A stretch of 64,000 bases of DNA, from NCBI RefSeq assembly GCF_030811835.1, contig NZ_JAUSRO010000016.1, positions 1 to 64,000 of the forward strand. Reading direction: 5' to 3'. Positions 53,783-61,967 of the stretch are shown here, piece by piece. Within the stretch, counting starts at the first letter, position 1; every line of letters begins with the position of its first letter. The translations under genes and the position numbers were made by a program. The notes below the pieces were generated by a model. It made no database searches. It had not been told where the DNA came from and saw nothing but the letters and a program-made list of their open reading frames with translations. The DNA comes from Variovorax ginsengisoli. Its GTDB lineage: Bacteria > Pseudomonadota > Gammaproteobacteria > Burkholderiales > Burkholderiaceae_C.

Positions 53783-53806
53783 GGCCACCTTCGCGGTGGC
53801 CTTTTC
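53783..53806 (+). terminator. Intrinsic terminator after ilvC
   Basis: GGCCACC (53783-53789) and GGTGGCC (53795-53801) form a perfect 7-bp stem with loop TTCGC, followed by TTTTCC. It lies 20 bases after the ilvC stop and separates ilvBHC from pssA. Confidence 0.82.
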
Positions 53807-53894
53807 CGTTTCTGGCCCGAGGTGGCCTGAACTACACTGCAACCGATGAAAATTACATTCCATGGGGCCCCGACCCCAACCGGATTCTGCCTCC

Positions 53895-54719
53895 ATGCAT
53901 GACGACACGCTGCCCGACGACATTGCACCGCGCAAGCGTCGCAAGGGCATCTATATCCTGCCGAACCTGTTCACGCTGGCTGCATTGTTCGGTGGTTTCT
54001 ACTCGGTCGTGATGGCCATGAATGCGCGCTTCGACCTGGCGGCGCTGGGCGTGTTCGCGGCCATGATCCTCGACAGCCTGGATGGGCGTGTCGCACGCAT
54101 GACCAACACGCAGAGCGCGTTCGGCGAGCAGATGGATTCGCTGTCGGACATGGTGTCCTTCGGTGCCGCGCCCGCGCTCATCGCTTACGAGTGGTCGCTC
54201 AAGGGCCTCGGACGCTGGGGCTGGATTGCAGCCTTCGTGTACTGCGCCTGCGCCGCATTGCGCCTGGCGCGCTTCAACGTGAACACGGGCACGGTCGACA
54301 AGCGCTGGTTCCAGGGCCTGCCTTCGCCGGCGGCGGCCGCTCTGGTGGCCGGTTTCATCTGGCTCATGACCGAGTGGGGCAAGCGTGGCGGCGAAGTGCT
54401 GTACCTGTCGTGGCATCAGATCACCTGGGTCACCTTCGTCTTCACGTTGTATGCAGGGCTGTCGATGGTCACAAACGCGCCTTTCTACAGCTTCAAGGAC
54501 GTCCAGATGAAGAAGAGCGTGCCCTTCGTCGTGATCGTGCTGATCGCGCTGGGCATCGCGGTCATCAACATTCATCCGCCGACTGTGCTGTTCGGTGTGT
54601 TCGTTGCCTATGGCCTGAGCGGCTACGTGGTGTACGCCTGGCGACGTGCCAAGGGCCAGCCGGTGAGCGTCATCAGTATTTCCACCGAGGAGCCAGACGA
54701 ACGCGGCCTGCACAAGTAG
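53895..54719 (+). CDS. pssA: CDP-diacylglycerol--serine O-phosphatidyltransferase
   Basis: A 274-aa integral membrane CDP-alcohol phosphotransferase making phosphatidylserine, the precursor of phosphatidylethanolamine. The signature DSLDGRVARMTNTQSAFGEQ continued by MDSLSDMVSFG gives the D-x2-DG-x2-AR-x8-G-x3-D-x3-D motif. About eight hydrophobic segments follow. The start is MHDDTLPDD at 53895; an ATG at 53862 would add 11 residues. Its place between ilvC and leuA is a recurrent Burkholderiales arrangement as I remember it, although no psd gene is seen here. Confidence 0.92.
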   Translation: MHDDTLPDDIAPRKRRKGIYILPNLFTLAALFGGFYSVVMAMNARFDLAALGVFAAMILDSLDGRVARMTNTQSAFGEQMDSLSDMVSFGAAPALIAYEWSLKGLGRWGWIAAFVYCACAALRLARFNVNTGTVDKRWFQGLPSPAAAALVAGFIWLMTEWGKRGGEVLYLSWHQITWVTFVFTLYAGLSMVTNAPFYSFKDVQMKKSVPFVVIVLIALGIAVINIHPPTVLFGVFVAYGLSGYVVYAWRRAKGQPVSVISISTEEPDERGLHK

Positions 54720-54747
54720 GCCGGGCTGTGATAAAGTCTTCATCCTC

Positions 54748-54801
54748 ATGAACAAGATTTCGCTGGCCCTACTACTGATCCCCTTCGGGCGGAGACGGTA
54801 G
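54748..54801 (+). CDS. Leucine-rich leader peptide of leuA attenuator
   Basis: A 17-codon open frame reads MNKISLALLLIPFGRRR and ends at TAG 54801. Four of its codons are Leu (CTG, CTA, CTA, CTG within LALLL), followed by Ile. It starts 28 bases after the pssA stop and is followed 21 bases later by an intrinsic terminator before leuA, the classical layout of ribosome-mediated leucine attenuation. It is too short for normal gene calling. Confidence 0.8.
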   Translation: MNKISLALLLIPFGRRR

Positions 54802-54822
54802 CGCACGCGCAAATCCCTCACC

Positions 54823-54857
54823 ACGGCCCGTTCGCACCAGCAACGGGCCGTTTTGTT
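54823..54857 (+). terminator. leuA attenuator terminator
   Basis: ACGGCCCGTT (54823-54832) and AACGGGCCGT (54842-54851) form a perfect 10-bp stem with a 9-base loop, followed by TTTGTTT. It ends 40 bases before leuA, so it must be overridden for leuA expression. CGGGC inside the leader frame (54786-54790) can pair with GCCCG (54826-54830) as a possible antiterminator. CACCAGCAAC (54835-54844) can also pair with GTTGCTGGTG (54862-54871), excluding the terminator. Confidence 0.82.
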
Positions 54858-54897
54858 TGGGGTTGCTGGTGAAGTCCCATCACCAAGAGAAATCGAC

Positions 54898-56601
54898 ATG
54901 TTGAAGCAACCTCAAGCCAAATATCGCGCGTTCGCACCGATCGCCCTCAAGGACCGCACCTGGCCCGACGCCGTGCTGACCAAGGCCCCGATCTGGCTGT
55001 CGACCGACCTGCGCGACGGCAACCAGGCGCTCGTCGAGCCGATGGACATCGACCGCAAGATGCGCATGTTCGAGACGCTCGTGGCAATCGGCTTCAAGGA
55101 AATCGAGGTCGGCTTTCCATCGGCGTCGCAAGTCGAGTTCGACTTCGTGCGTCGCCTGATCGAGGAGGACCGCATTCCCGACGACGTGACCATCCAGGTG
55201 CTCACGCAGGCACGCGACCACCTCATCACGCGCACCTTCGAGTCGCTGCAGGGCGCGCCGCGCGCCATCGTGCATCTCTACAACGCAGTGGCTCCGGTGA
55301 TGCGCCGTGTCGTGCTCGGCATGGACGAAGACCAGATCGTCGAGTTGGCCGTCACGCATGCGCGCATGTTCAACGATTGCGCTGCCAGGCAGCCTGCCAC
55401 CCAGTGGACCTTCCAGTATTCGCCGGAGATGTTCTCGGGCACCGACCTGGCTTTTTCCAAGCGCGTGGTCGATGCGGTCACCGCGGTCTGGGCGCCGACG
55501 CCCGAGCGCAAGTGCATCGTCAACCTGCCTTCGACGGTGGAACATTCGACGCCGAACATCTTCGCCGACATGATCGAGTGGATGCACCGCCACCTCGATC
55601 GCCGCGAGGCCATCGTGCTGTCGGTGCATCCGCACAACGACCGCGGTACCGGCACCGCAGCGGGCGAGTTCGCGCTCATGGCGGGTGCGGACCGCATCGA
55701 AGGTTGCCTCTTCGGCAACGGCGAGCGCACGGGCAATCTTGACCTGGTGAATGTCGCGCTCAATCTGTACACGCAGGGCGTGTCGCCGGAGTTGGACTTC
55801 TCCAACATCGACGAGATCCGCGTCGTGGTCGAGCACTGCAACCAGATTCCGGTGCACCCGCGCCACCCGTATGTCGGTGACCTGGTCTACACCTCGTTCT
55901 CGGGCTCGCACCAGGACGCCATCAAGAAGGCCTTTGCGGCGCGCAAGGACGGCGACATCTGGGACATGCCCTACCTGCCGATCGACCCGAAGGACGTGGG
56001 CCGCAGCTACGAGGCAGTGATTCGCGTCAACAGCCAGTCGGGCAAGGGCGGCATGGCCTACCTGCTCGAAAGCGAGTACGGCCTGGAGATGCCGCGCCGC
56101 CTGCAGATGGAGTTCATGCAGGCCGTGCAGCGCGTGATGGACGTGGCCGGCAAGGAACTCACGGCCGCCGATCTGTACGCATTGTTCGAGAAGGAGTACG
56201 GCATCAAGACCGTGCAGGCCTTGCAGCACCGGGTGCTCGAAGAGCAGGGCGAGGGCGCATCTGCGTCGGTCGTGCTGCGCGGCGAGCTGCCGTGGAACGG
56301 GGAGGTCCGCCCCATCGAAGGCCGCGGCAACGGGCCGATCGATGCCTTCATCCAGGCGCTGGCAACCAGCACCGGCCATGCCATCCGCGTGATCGACTAC
56401 CACCAGCACGCGATCGGCGCGGGTGCCGATGCCCAGGCGGTGGCTTATCTCGAGCTGCGCGTGGACGAGACCCGCACGCTGTTCGGCGTGGGGATGGACG
56501 CGAACATCGTCTCGGCTTCGCTCAAGGCCATCGTTTCGGGCCTGACCCGTGCGCGGGGCCAGGACGCGCACAGCGCACAATCCGAACCTGCGACCACCTG
56601 A
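54898..56601 (+). CDS. leuA: 2-Isopropylmalate synthase, long (type 2) form
   Basis: A 567-aa enzyme of the longer LeuA type. It condenses acetyl-CoA with 2-ketoisovalerate in the first committed leucine step. The TIM-barrel starts with WLSTDLRDGNQALVEPMD, metal ligands are in LSVHPHNDRGTGTAAGEFALMAGADRIEG (His-Asn), and the C-terminal regulatory domain follows (about 430-555) with GNGPIDAFIQALA. The ATG at 54898 follows AAGAGA and gives MLKQPQAKYRAF, the usual start. Regulation by the leucine leader just upstream is likely. A second, different leuA follows 57 bases later. Confidence 0.93.
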   Translation: MLKQPQAKYRAFAPIALKDRTWPDAVLTKAPIWLSTDLRDGNQALVEPMDIDRKMRMFETLVAIGFKEIEVGFPSASQVEFDFVRRLIEEDRIPDDVTIQVLTQARDHLITRTFESLQGAPRAIVHLYNAVAPVMRRVVLGMDEDQIVELAVTHARMFNDCAARQPATQWTFQYSPEMFSGTDLAFSKRVVDAVTAVWAPTPERKCIVNLPSTVEHSTPNIFADMIEWMHRHLDRREAIVLSVHPHNDRGTGTAAGEFALMAGADRIEGCLFGNGERTGNLDLVNVALNLYTQGVSPELDFSNIDEIRVVVEHCNQIPVHPRHPYVGDLVYTSFSGSHQDAIKKAFAARKDGDIWDMPYLPIDPKDVGRSYEAVIRVNSQSGKGGMAYLLESEYGLEMPRRLQMEFMQAVQRVMDVAGKELTAADLYALFEKEYGIKTVQALQHRVLEEQGEGASASVVLRGELPWNGEVRPIEGRGNGPIDAFIQALATSTGHAIRVIDYHQHAIGAGADAQAVAYLELRVDETRTLFGVGMDANIVSASLKAIVSGLTRARGQDAHSAQSEPATT

Positions 56602-56658
56602 GCGGACAGCGTCCGAAGCGCGCCGGGTGCGGCCCAAAATAAATCACGGAGATCCACG

Positions 56659-58197
56659 ATGACCGACAAGCTGATCATTTTCGACACCACCTTGCGCGAC
56701 GGCGAGCAATCGCCCGGCGCTTCGATGACCAAGGACGAGAAGCTGCGCATCGCGCGGCTGCTCGAGCGGCTGAAGGTCGACGTGATCGAGGCCGGGTTTC
56801 CGGCCAGCTCGAACGGGGACTTCGAGGCCGTGCGCCTGGTGGCCAACGCCATCAAGGACTCGACCGTGTGCGGCCTGTCGCGCGCCAATGACCGCGACAT
56901 CTCACGCGCGGCCGAGGCGCTCAAGGGCGCGGCCAGCAGCCGCATTCACACCTTCATCGCCACCTCGCCGTTGCACATGGAGAAAAAGCTCCGCATGTCG
57001 CCCGACGAGGTATTCGAGCAGGCAAAGCTCGCCGTGCGCTTCGCGCGCAATCTGGTGGGCGACGTCGAGTTCAGCCCCGAAGACGGTTACCGCAGCGACA
57101 TGGATTTCCTGTGCCGCGTGATCGAAGCCGTGATCGCCGAGGGTGCGACCACCATCAACGTGCCCGACACGGTCGGCTACGCCATTCCCGAGCTGTACGG
57201 CACCTTCATCAAGACCCTGCGCGAGCGCGTGCCAAACAGCGACAAGGCGATCTGGTCGGTGCATTGCCACAACGACCTGGGCATGGCGGTGGCGAACTCG
57301 TTGGCCGGCGTGAAGATCGGCGGCGCACGCCAGGTCGAATGCACCATCAACGGGCTGGGCGAGCGCGCGGGCAACTGCTCGCTCGAAGAGATCGTGATGG
57401 CCGTGAAGACCCGCCGCGATTATTTCGGCCTCGACATGGGCATCGACGCACAGCACCTGCTGGCAGCCAGCCGCATGGTGAGCCAGACCACCGGCTTCGT
57501 GGTGCAGCCGAACAAGGCGGTGGTGGGTGCGAATGCATTCGCGCACGCTTCGGGCATCCACCAGGACGGCGTGCTCAAGGCGCGCGACACCTACGAGATC
57601 ATGCGTGCCGAGGACGTGGGCTGGAGCCACAACAAGATCGTGCTGGGCAAGCTCAGTGGACGCAATGCGTTCAAGCAGCGGCTGGTCGAGCTGGGCGTGA
57701 CCATGGAGAGCGAGGCGGACATCAACACCGCCTTCGCCCGCTTCAAGGAGTTGGCCGACCGCAAGAGCGAAATATTCGACGAAGACATCCTCGCGCTGGT
57801 CAGCGACGAGGAGGGTTCGAACGTTGGAGAACAGTTTGGCTTTGTATCTTTGTCCCAGCACAGCGAAACCGGCGAGCGGCCCCAGGCGCGCGTCGTCTTC
57901 ACCGTGCAGGGCAAGGAAGTGACGGGTGAATCCGACGGCAATGGTCCGGTGGATGCATCGCTCAAGGCGATCGAGTCGCATGTCCGCAGCGGTGCGGAGA
58001 TGGTGCTCTATTCGGTCAACGCGATCAGCGGGTCGACCGAAAGCCAGGGGGAAGTCACGGTGCGTCTGCAGAATGCGGGTCGAGTGGTCAATGGTGTGGG
58101 CGCAGACCCCGACATCGTGGTGGCGTCGGCCAAGGCGTACCTGAGTGCCCTCAACAAGTTGCAGAGCCAAGCCGATAAAGTGGTAGCGCAAGGGTAG
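56659..58197 (+). CDS. leuA: 2-Isopropylmalate synthase, short (type 1) form
   Basis: A 512-aa LeuA of the common bacterial type. IFDTTLRDGEQSPGASMTKDEKLRIARLLE opens the barrel, WSVHCHNDLGMAVANSLAGVKIGGARQVECTINGLGERAGN holds the metal His residues, and the C-terminal LeuA dimer/regulatory domain ends near GVGADPDIVVASAKAYL. It follows the type 2 enzyme by 57 bases. Citramalate or homocitrate synthase activity of one of the pair cannot be excluded by eye. A perfect intrinsic terminator follows. Confidence 0.92.
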   Translation: MTDKLIIFDTTLRDGEQSPGASMTKDEKLRIARLLERLKVDVIEAGFPASSNGDFEAVRLVANAIKDSTVCGLSRANDRDISRAAEALKGAASSRIHTFIATSPLHMEKKLRMSPDEVFEQAKLAVRFARNLVGDVEFSPEDGYRSDMDFLCRVIEAVIAEGATTINVPDTVGYAIPELYGTFIKTLRERVPNSDKAIWSVHCHNDLGMAVANSLAGVKIGGARQVECTINGLGERAGNCSLEEIVMAVKTRRDYFGLDMGIDAQHLLAASRMVSQTTGFVVQPNKAVVGANAFAHASGIHQDGVLKARDTYEIMRAEDVGWSHNKIVLGKLSGRNAFKQRLVELGVTMESEADINTAFARFKELADRKSEIFDEDILALVSDEEGSNVGEQFGFVSLSQHSETGERPQARVVFTVQGKEVTGESDGNGPVDASLKAIESHVRSGAEMVLYSVNAISGSTESQGEVTVRLQNAGRVVNGVGADPDIVVASAKAYLSALNKLQSQADKVVAQG

Positions 58198-58231
58198 GTT
58201 GCGACGAGACCCGTTACTTCGGATTAGAAAG

Positions 58232-58265
58232 GGCGCGCAAGTAACTGTTATTGCGCGCTTTTTTT
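58232..58265 (+). terminator. Intrinsic terminator after tandem leuA genes
   Basis: GCGCGCAA (58233-58240) and TTGCGCGC (58251-58258) form an 8-bp perfect stem with a 10-base loop, followed by seven T (58259-58265). It lies 35 bases after the leuA stop. Confidence 0.92.
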
Positions 58266-58314
58266 GATTTCGATACACTGCGGTTCCTACACGTCGCCGC
58301 TGGAGAGTTTTTTA

Positions 58315-59463
58315 ATGCCCGAAGCCCGTCTTCACCGAGTTTCCAGCCAGCGGTTTCTGCCCGCCTTCCGCTTTTTCGCCGTCGCTTTGTGCGCCACGGC
58401 GTTCATGCTGCCCGCCGCCCAAGCGGCCAAGCGCGAGGGGACCAACGCGAAAAAGGCGTCGGTCTCCAGCGACAGCAAGCGCAAGGTCGCCGCTTCCGTA
58501 ACCAAGGCACCCCGCGCCGAAAAAAGCGTGCGTGGTGGCCGCAATGTGGTGGCGACCATCCGCACCAACCGCAATGGCAAGACCATCGTCGCCGTACAGC
58601 GCAAGTCGGTCGTCCGCGTGGCAGAGCCGCGGCTTTCCTATGGTCAGATGGCTGGCCTGCACACCACCCAGGATGCCCTGGACCTGAAGTCCAGCGCTGC
58701 CTTGGTCATCGACCAGGACACGCGCGAGGTGCTGTTCAGCAAGAACGACCATGCCGTGCTGCCGATTGCATCGATCACCAAGCTGATGACCGGCATGCTC
58801 GTGACCGAGGCTCATCTGCCAATGGATGAACTCGTCACCATCACACAGGACGATGTCGACACCGAAAAGGGCAGCAGCTCGCGTTTGCGCGTGGGCACCA
58901 CGCTCGCTCGCGGTGAACTGCTGCACTTGGCGCTGATGTCGAGCGAGAACCGCGCGGCGCATGCGCTGGGCCGTACCTACCCGGGTGGCCTGGCCACTTT
59001 CGTCAGCATGATGAATGCCAAGGCCCGCATCCTCGGCATGAACGACACGCGCTATGTCGAGCCGACAGGTCTGTCGAGCCAGAACCAGTCGAGTGCACAG
59101 GACCTGGCACTGCTGGTGAACGCCGCCTCATCCAACCCCACCGTGCGCGAACTGACCACCTCGCCTAACTATCAGGTGGAAGTCGGCAACCGCGTGCTGC
59201 AGTACAACACCACGAACCGCCTGGTGAAGAGCCCGGACTGGGACATCGGTGTGCAGAAGACCGGCTTCATCAATGAAGCGGGCCAATGCCTCGTGATGCA
59301 GACGAAGATCGCCGGGCGCAAGCTGATCATGGTGTTCCTGGATTCCGCCGGCAAGTTCAGCCGCATCGCGGACGCCGAGCGCGTGCGCCGCTGGGTCGAG
59401 GCGACGCACATCATGTCGCCCGGCTTGCAGACGATCGCGGCGCAGCATATCGCCGGCGATTGA
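58315..59463 (+). CDS. pbpG: D-alanyl-D-alanine endopeptidase (PBP7-like)
   Basis: A 382-aa low-molecular-weight penicillin-binding protein of the S11 family that cuts peptide cross-links in peptidoglycan. A signal peptide ends near MLPAAQAAK. Active-site motifs are SITKLM (SxxK), SSENRAAHALG (SxN) and QKTGFINEAG (KTG). About 70 residues between the signal and the catalytic domain are Lys/Arg-rich and low in complexity. The start MPEARLHRV follows the weak SD GAGAG. It converges with the IclR gene; a long T-less hairpin (59476-59506) lies between. Confidence 0.92.
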   Translation: MPEARLHRVSSQRFLPAFRFFAVALCATAFMLPAAQAAKREGTNAKKASVSSDSKRKVAASVTKAPRAEKSVRGGRNVVATIRTNRNGKTIVAVQRKSVVRVAEPRLSYGQMAGLHTTQDALDLKSSAALVIDQDTREVLFSKNDHAVLPIASITKLMTGMLVTEAHLPMDELVTITQDDVDTEKGSSSRLRVGTTLARGELLHLALMSSENRAAHALGRTYPGGLATFVSMMNAKARILGMNDTRYVEPTGLSSQNQSSAQDLALLVNAASSNPTVRELTTSPNYQVEVGNRVLQYNTTNRLVKSPDWDIGVQKTGFINEAGQCLVMQTKIAGRKLIMVFLDSAGKFSRIADAERVRRWVEATHIMSPGLQTIAAQHIAGD

Positions 59464-59522
59464 CTCGCGCCGCCTCCAGGCTTGCGCGTTTCACCGCGAA
59501 GCCTGGAAAACGAGCGCAGGGA

Positions 59523-60317
59523 TCAGGGTGTTGTTGCCGGATGGGCGTTGTATCCCAGCGCGCCCGAAATCTCGGCTGCTGTCGCCTGCAGCTTGGGCAG
59601 CCAGCCTTCGTCGAGCCGGTCGGCTGGCGCTGAAATCGACAGCCCTGCGACCAGCTTGCTTTGGTCGTCGTAGATGCCGGCGGCCATGCAGCGCACGCCG
59701 AGCTCCAGTTCTTCGTTGTCTCTTGCAATGCCGTACTGGCGGGCTTTCGACAGCTCGCGCTCCAGCAGGGGCAGTTGCGTGATGCTGTTGCGCGTGTGGC
59801 CGGCCAGCCCGGTGCGCGTGGCATAGGTGCGCACGCGTTGCGGGTCGTCCGCGGCGAGAAAGAGCTTGCCGGTGGAGGTCAGGTGCAGGGGGGCCCGGCC
59901 GCCGATGGCACGCACCACCTGCATGCCCGAGCGTTCGCTGTACGAGCGCTCGATGTAGACGATTTCGTCGCCTTGGCGCATGCTGAGGTTGACGGGCTGC
60001 TGTGTGAGCTTGTGCAGCTCGCGCATCGGTCCCAGTGCGGCGTCGCGCACGTTGAGCCGCCCCTTGACCAGATTGCCGAGTTCCAGCAGCCGCATGCCCA
60101 ACCGGTAGTTGCCGGCCTCAGGCCGGTCGACGAAGCGCCCCACCGCGAGGTCGTTCAAGATACGGTGCGTGGTCGACGGATGCAGGCCCGTCTTCTCGCT
60201 GATTTCCTTCAGGGAGATCGCTTCTTCGCGTGACGCCAGGACGTCAATCAACGCAAACATCCGCTCGATCACCTGAATGACCGGGGTGGCCGGGGCGTCT
60301 GATGTAGGTTTTGTCAT
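59523..60317 (-). CDS. IclR-family transcriptional regulator
   Basis: A 264-aa IclR protein. The winged helix-turn-helix at about 15-75 includes AISLKEISEKTGLHPSTTHRILNDLAVGRFVDR; the C-terminal effector domain includes RQGDEIVYIERSYSERSGMQVVRAIGGRAPLHLTSTGK and NEELELGVRCMAAGIYDD. Its target is not evident because the next genes are housekeeping. It is 32 bases downstream of bpt on the same strand but has its own ATG and possibly promoter. Confidence 0.9.
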   Translation of the reverse strand: MTKPTSDAPATPVIQVIERMFALIDVLASREEAISLKEISEKTGLHPSTTHRILNDLAVGRFVDRPEAGNYRLGMRLLELGNLVKGRLNVRDAALGPMRELHKLTQQPVNLSMRQGDEIVYIERSYSERSGMQVVRAIGGRAPLHLTSTGKLFLAADDPQRVRTYATRTGLAGHTRNSITQLPLLERELSKARQYGIARDNEELELGVRCMAAGIYDDQSKLVAGLSISAPADRLDEGWLPKLQATAAEISGALGYNAHPATTP

Positions 60318-60348
60318 ATCGCAGTGCGGAAATGGCTGGACTGCGATT

Positions 60349-61098
60349 TTACCTTGTGAAATCGGAAGGTGGGCGCCATTCGCCGTCGATCAGCATTTCA
60401 TGCGGCGTGTAGCGCGCCTTGTAGTTCATCTTGGGGCTGCCTGCGATCCAGTAGCCGAGGTAGACATAAGGCAGCGCGAGTTTGCGCGCCTGCTCGATCT
60501 GCCAGAGCACGCCGTAGTTGCCGTAGCCCGTGCCTTCCTCGGGTTCATAGAAGGTGTAGACGGCCGAGATGCCGTCGCTGAGCACATCGAGGATCGACAC
60601 CATCTTGAGCGCACCCGGGCGTCCGTCGGGCAGGGTTTCGCGGAACTCCACCAGGCGCGAATTCACGCGGCTCTGCAGAAGGAACTGCGTGTACTGGTCG
60701 ATGCTGTCGTGGTCCATGCCGCCGCCTGCGTGGCGACCGTTCTGGTAGCGCAGGTAGAGCTGGTAGTGCTCGGGCACGAAGCACAGCTTGAGCACGCGCA
60801 CCTGCAGGTCGGCATGCCGCGCCATGGCACGGCGCTGGCTGCGATTGGCCTTGAAGTCGCCCACCTGCACGCGCAGGGGCACGCAGGCGGTGCAACCGTC
60901 GCAATAGGGCCGGTAAGTGAACATGCCACTGCGCCGGAAGCCGTTGCGCACCAAATCGGAGTAAGCGTCGTTGTGAATCAGGTGGCTCGGTGTGGCCACC
61001 TGCGAACGCGCCTGCCTGTCCGGCAGGTAGCTGCAGGGATAGGGCGCCGTTGCATAGAACTGCAAGGTGTGGAGCGGGAGTTCCTTGAGGTGCGTCAC
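60349..61098 (-). CDS. bpt: Aspartate/glutamate leucyltransferase (Bpt; arginyltransferase family)
   Basis: A 249-aa N-end-rule transferase that adds Leu to proteins with N-terminal Asp or Glu, marking them for ClpS-ClpAP. The Cys-rich N-terminal region TYRPYCDGCTACVPLRVQVGDF and the core RHADLQVRVLKLCFVPEHYQLYLRYQ, YLGYWIAGSPKMNYKARYTPHEML are typical. It starts at GTG 61098, overlapping the aat stop (GTGA); no ATG upstream fits the family N-terminus. It is also called ate in older annotation. Confidence 0.93.
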   Translation of the reverse strand: MTHLKELPLHTLQFYATAPYPCSYLPDRQARSQVATPSHLIHNDAYSDLVRNGFRRSGMFTYRPYCDGCTACVPLRVQVGDFKANRSQRRAMARHADLQVRVLKLCFVPEHYQLYLRYQNGRHAGGGMDHDSIDQYTQFLLQSRVNSRLVEFRETLPDGRPGALKMVSILDVLSDGISAVYTFYEPEEGTGYGNYGVLWQIEQARKLALPYVYLGYWIAGSPKMNYKARYTPHEMLIDGEWRPPSDFTR

Positions 61099-61847
61099 GT
61101 CGGGTTGGAGGGTCGCGCAGGCAGGAGTTCGTTCCAGTATACGGGCTCGAAACCCCATGTGGGAGGGGCTTCGTCGCGCGCCCGGGCCACGTGCGCCACG
61201 AAATCGGCGCGTGCCACTTCCGTTGCGCCCAGGCTCGCGAGGTGCGCGGTGTTCTGCTGGCAATCGATCAGTGCCACGCCATGCCGGCGGCACAGGCACA
61301 CCAGTGCGGCCAGCGCGATCTTGGACGCGTCGGTGCGCCGCGCGAACATCGATTCCCCGAACACGGCCCGCCCGATGCCCACGCAGTAGAGGCCGCCCAC
61401 CAGTTCGCCGTCGATCCAGGTCTCCACGCTGTGCGCGAGGCCGGCACGATGCAACTGGCCGTAGGCCTTGACCATCGGCGCCACGATCCAGGTGCCCGAC
61501 TGGCCTTCGCGCGGGGCCTGGGCGCAGGCGCGGATCACCGCGTCGAAGCTGTGGTCGATGCGGATCTCGCAGCGCGTGTCGGCGCGAAAGGCCTGCAGCA
61601 CCTTGCGCAGCGAGCGGTGCAGCTTGAAAGCAGAGGGCGCCAGCGTCATGCGTGGATCGGGGCTCCACCAGAGGATCGGCTGGCCGTCGCTGAACCAAGG
61701 GAAGATGGCGTGGCTGTATGCGTCGCGCAGCGTCGGCACGTCGAGCGCGCCGCCGGCCGCAAGGAGACCGGGCACCGGATCGGCGTCGCCCCAGGCGTGG
61801 CGCGGATGAGGAAGTGGATCGCCGGGTTCGAGCCAGGGAAGTTGCAT
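61095..61847 (-). CDS. aat: Leucyl/phenylalanyl-tRNA--protein transferase
   Basis: A 250-aa transferase that adds Leu or Phe from tRNA to proteins with N-terminal Lys or Arg. The family blocks AYSHAIFPWFSDGQPILWWSPDPRM, SVETWIDGELVGGLYCVGIGRAVFGESMFARRTDASKIALAAL and LIDCQQNTAHLASLGA are complete. The start at MQLPWLEPGDPLP gives the usual N-terminus; 15 more residues are possible. It overlaps bpt by four bases, so both N-end-rule branches are translationally coupled. Confidence 0.94.
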   Translation of the reverse strand: MQLPWLEPGDPLPHPRHAWGDADPVPGLLAAGGALDVPTLRDAYSHAIFPWFSDGQPILWWSPDPRMTLAPSAFKLHRSLRKVLQAFRADTRCEIRIDHSFDAVIRACAQAPREGQSGTWIVAPMVKAYGQLHRAGLAHSVETWIDGELVGGLYCVGIGRAVFGESMFARRTDASKIALAALVCLCRRHGVALIDCQQNTAHLASLGATEVARADFVAHVARARDEAPPTWGFEPVYWNELLPARPSNPT

Positions 61848-61967
61848 GCAGGAAACAGGATGGAACGGGTGGACGGGTCGATTCTGCGTCAACCCGGCAG
61901 AATCCGGTCTCCATCGCCCCTTGCCTCATCGCATGCCGCCCGGTGTTGCGCCGTTCTTGTCGAAGCC

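Noticed and set aside
59476..59506. Hairpin CCAGGCTT/AAGCCTGG between pbpG and the IclR gene as a terminator
   Set aside because: The stem is good but there is no T-run on either strand after it, so I do not call an intrinsic terminator.
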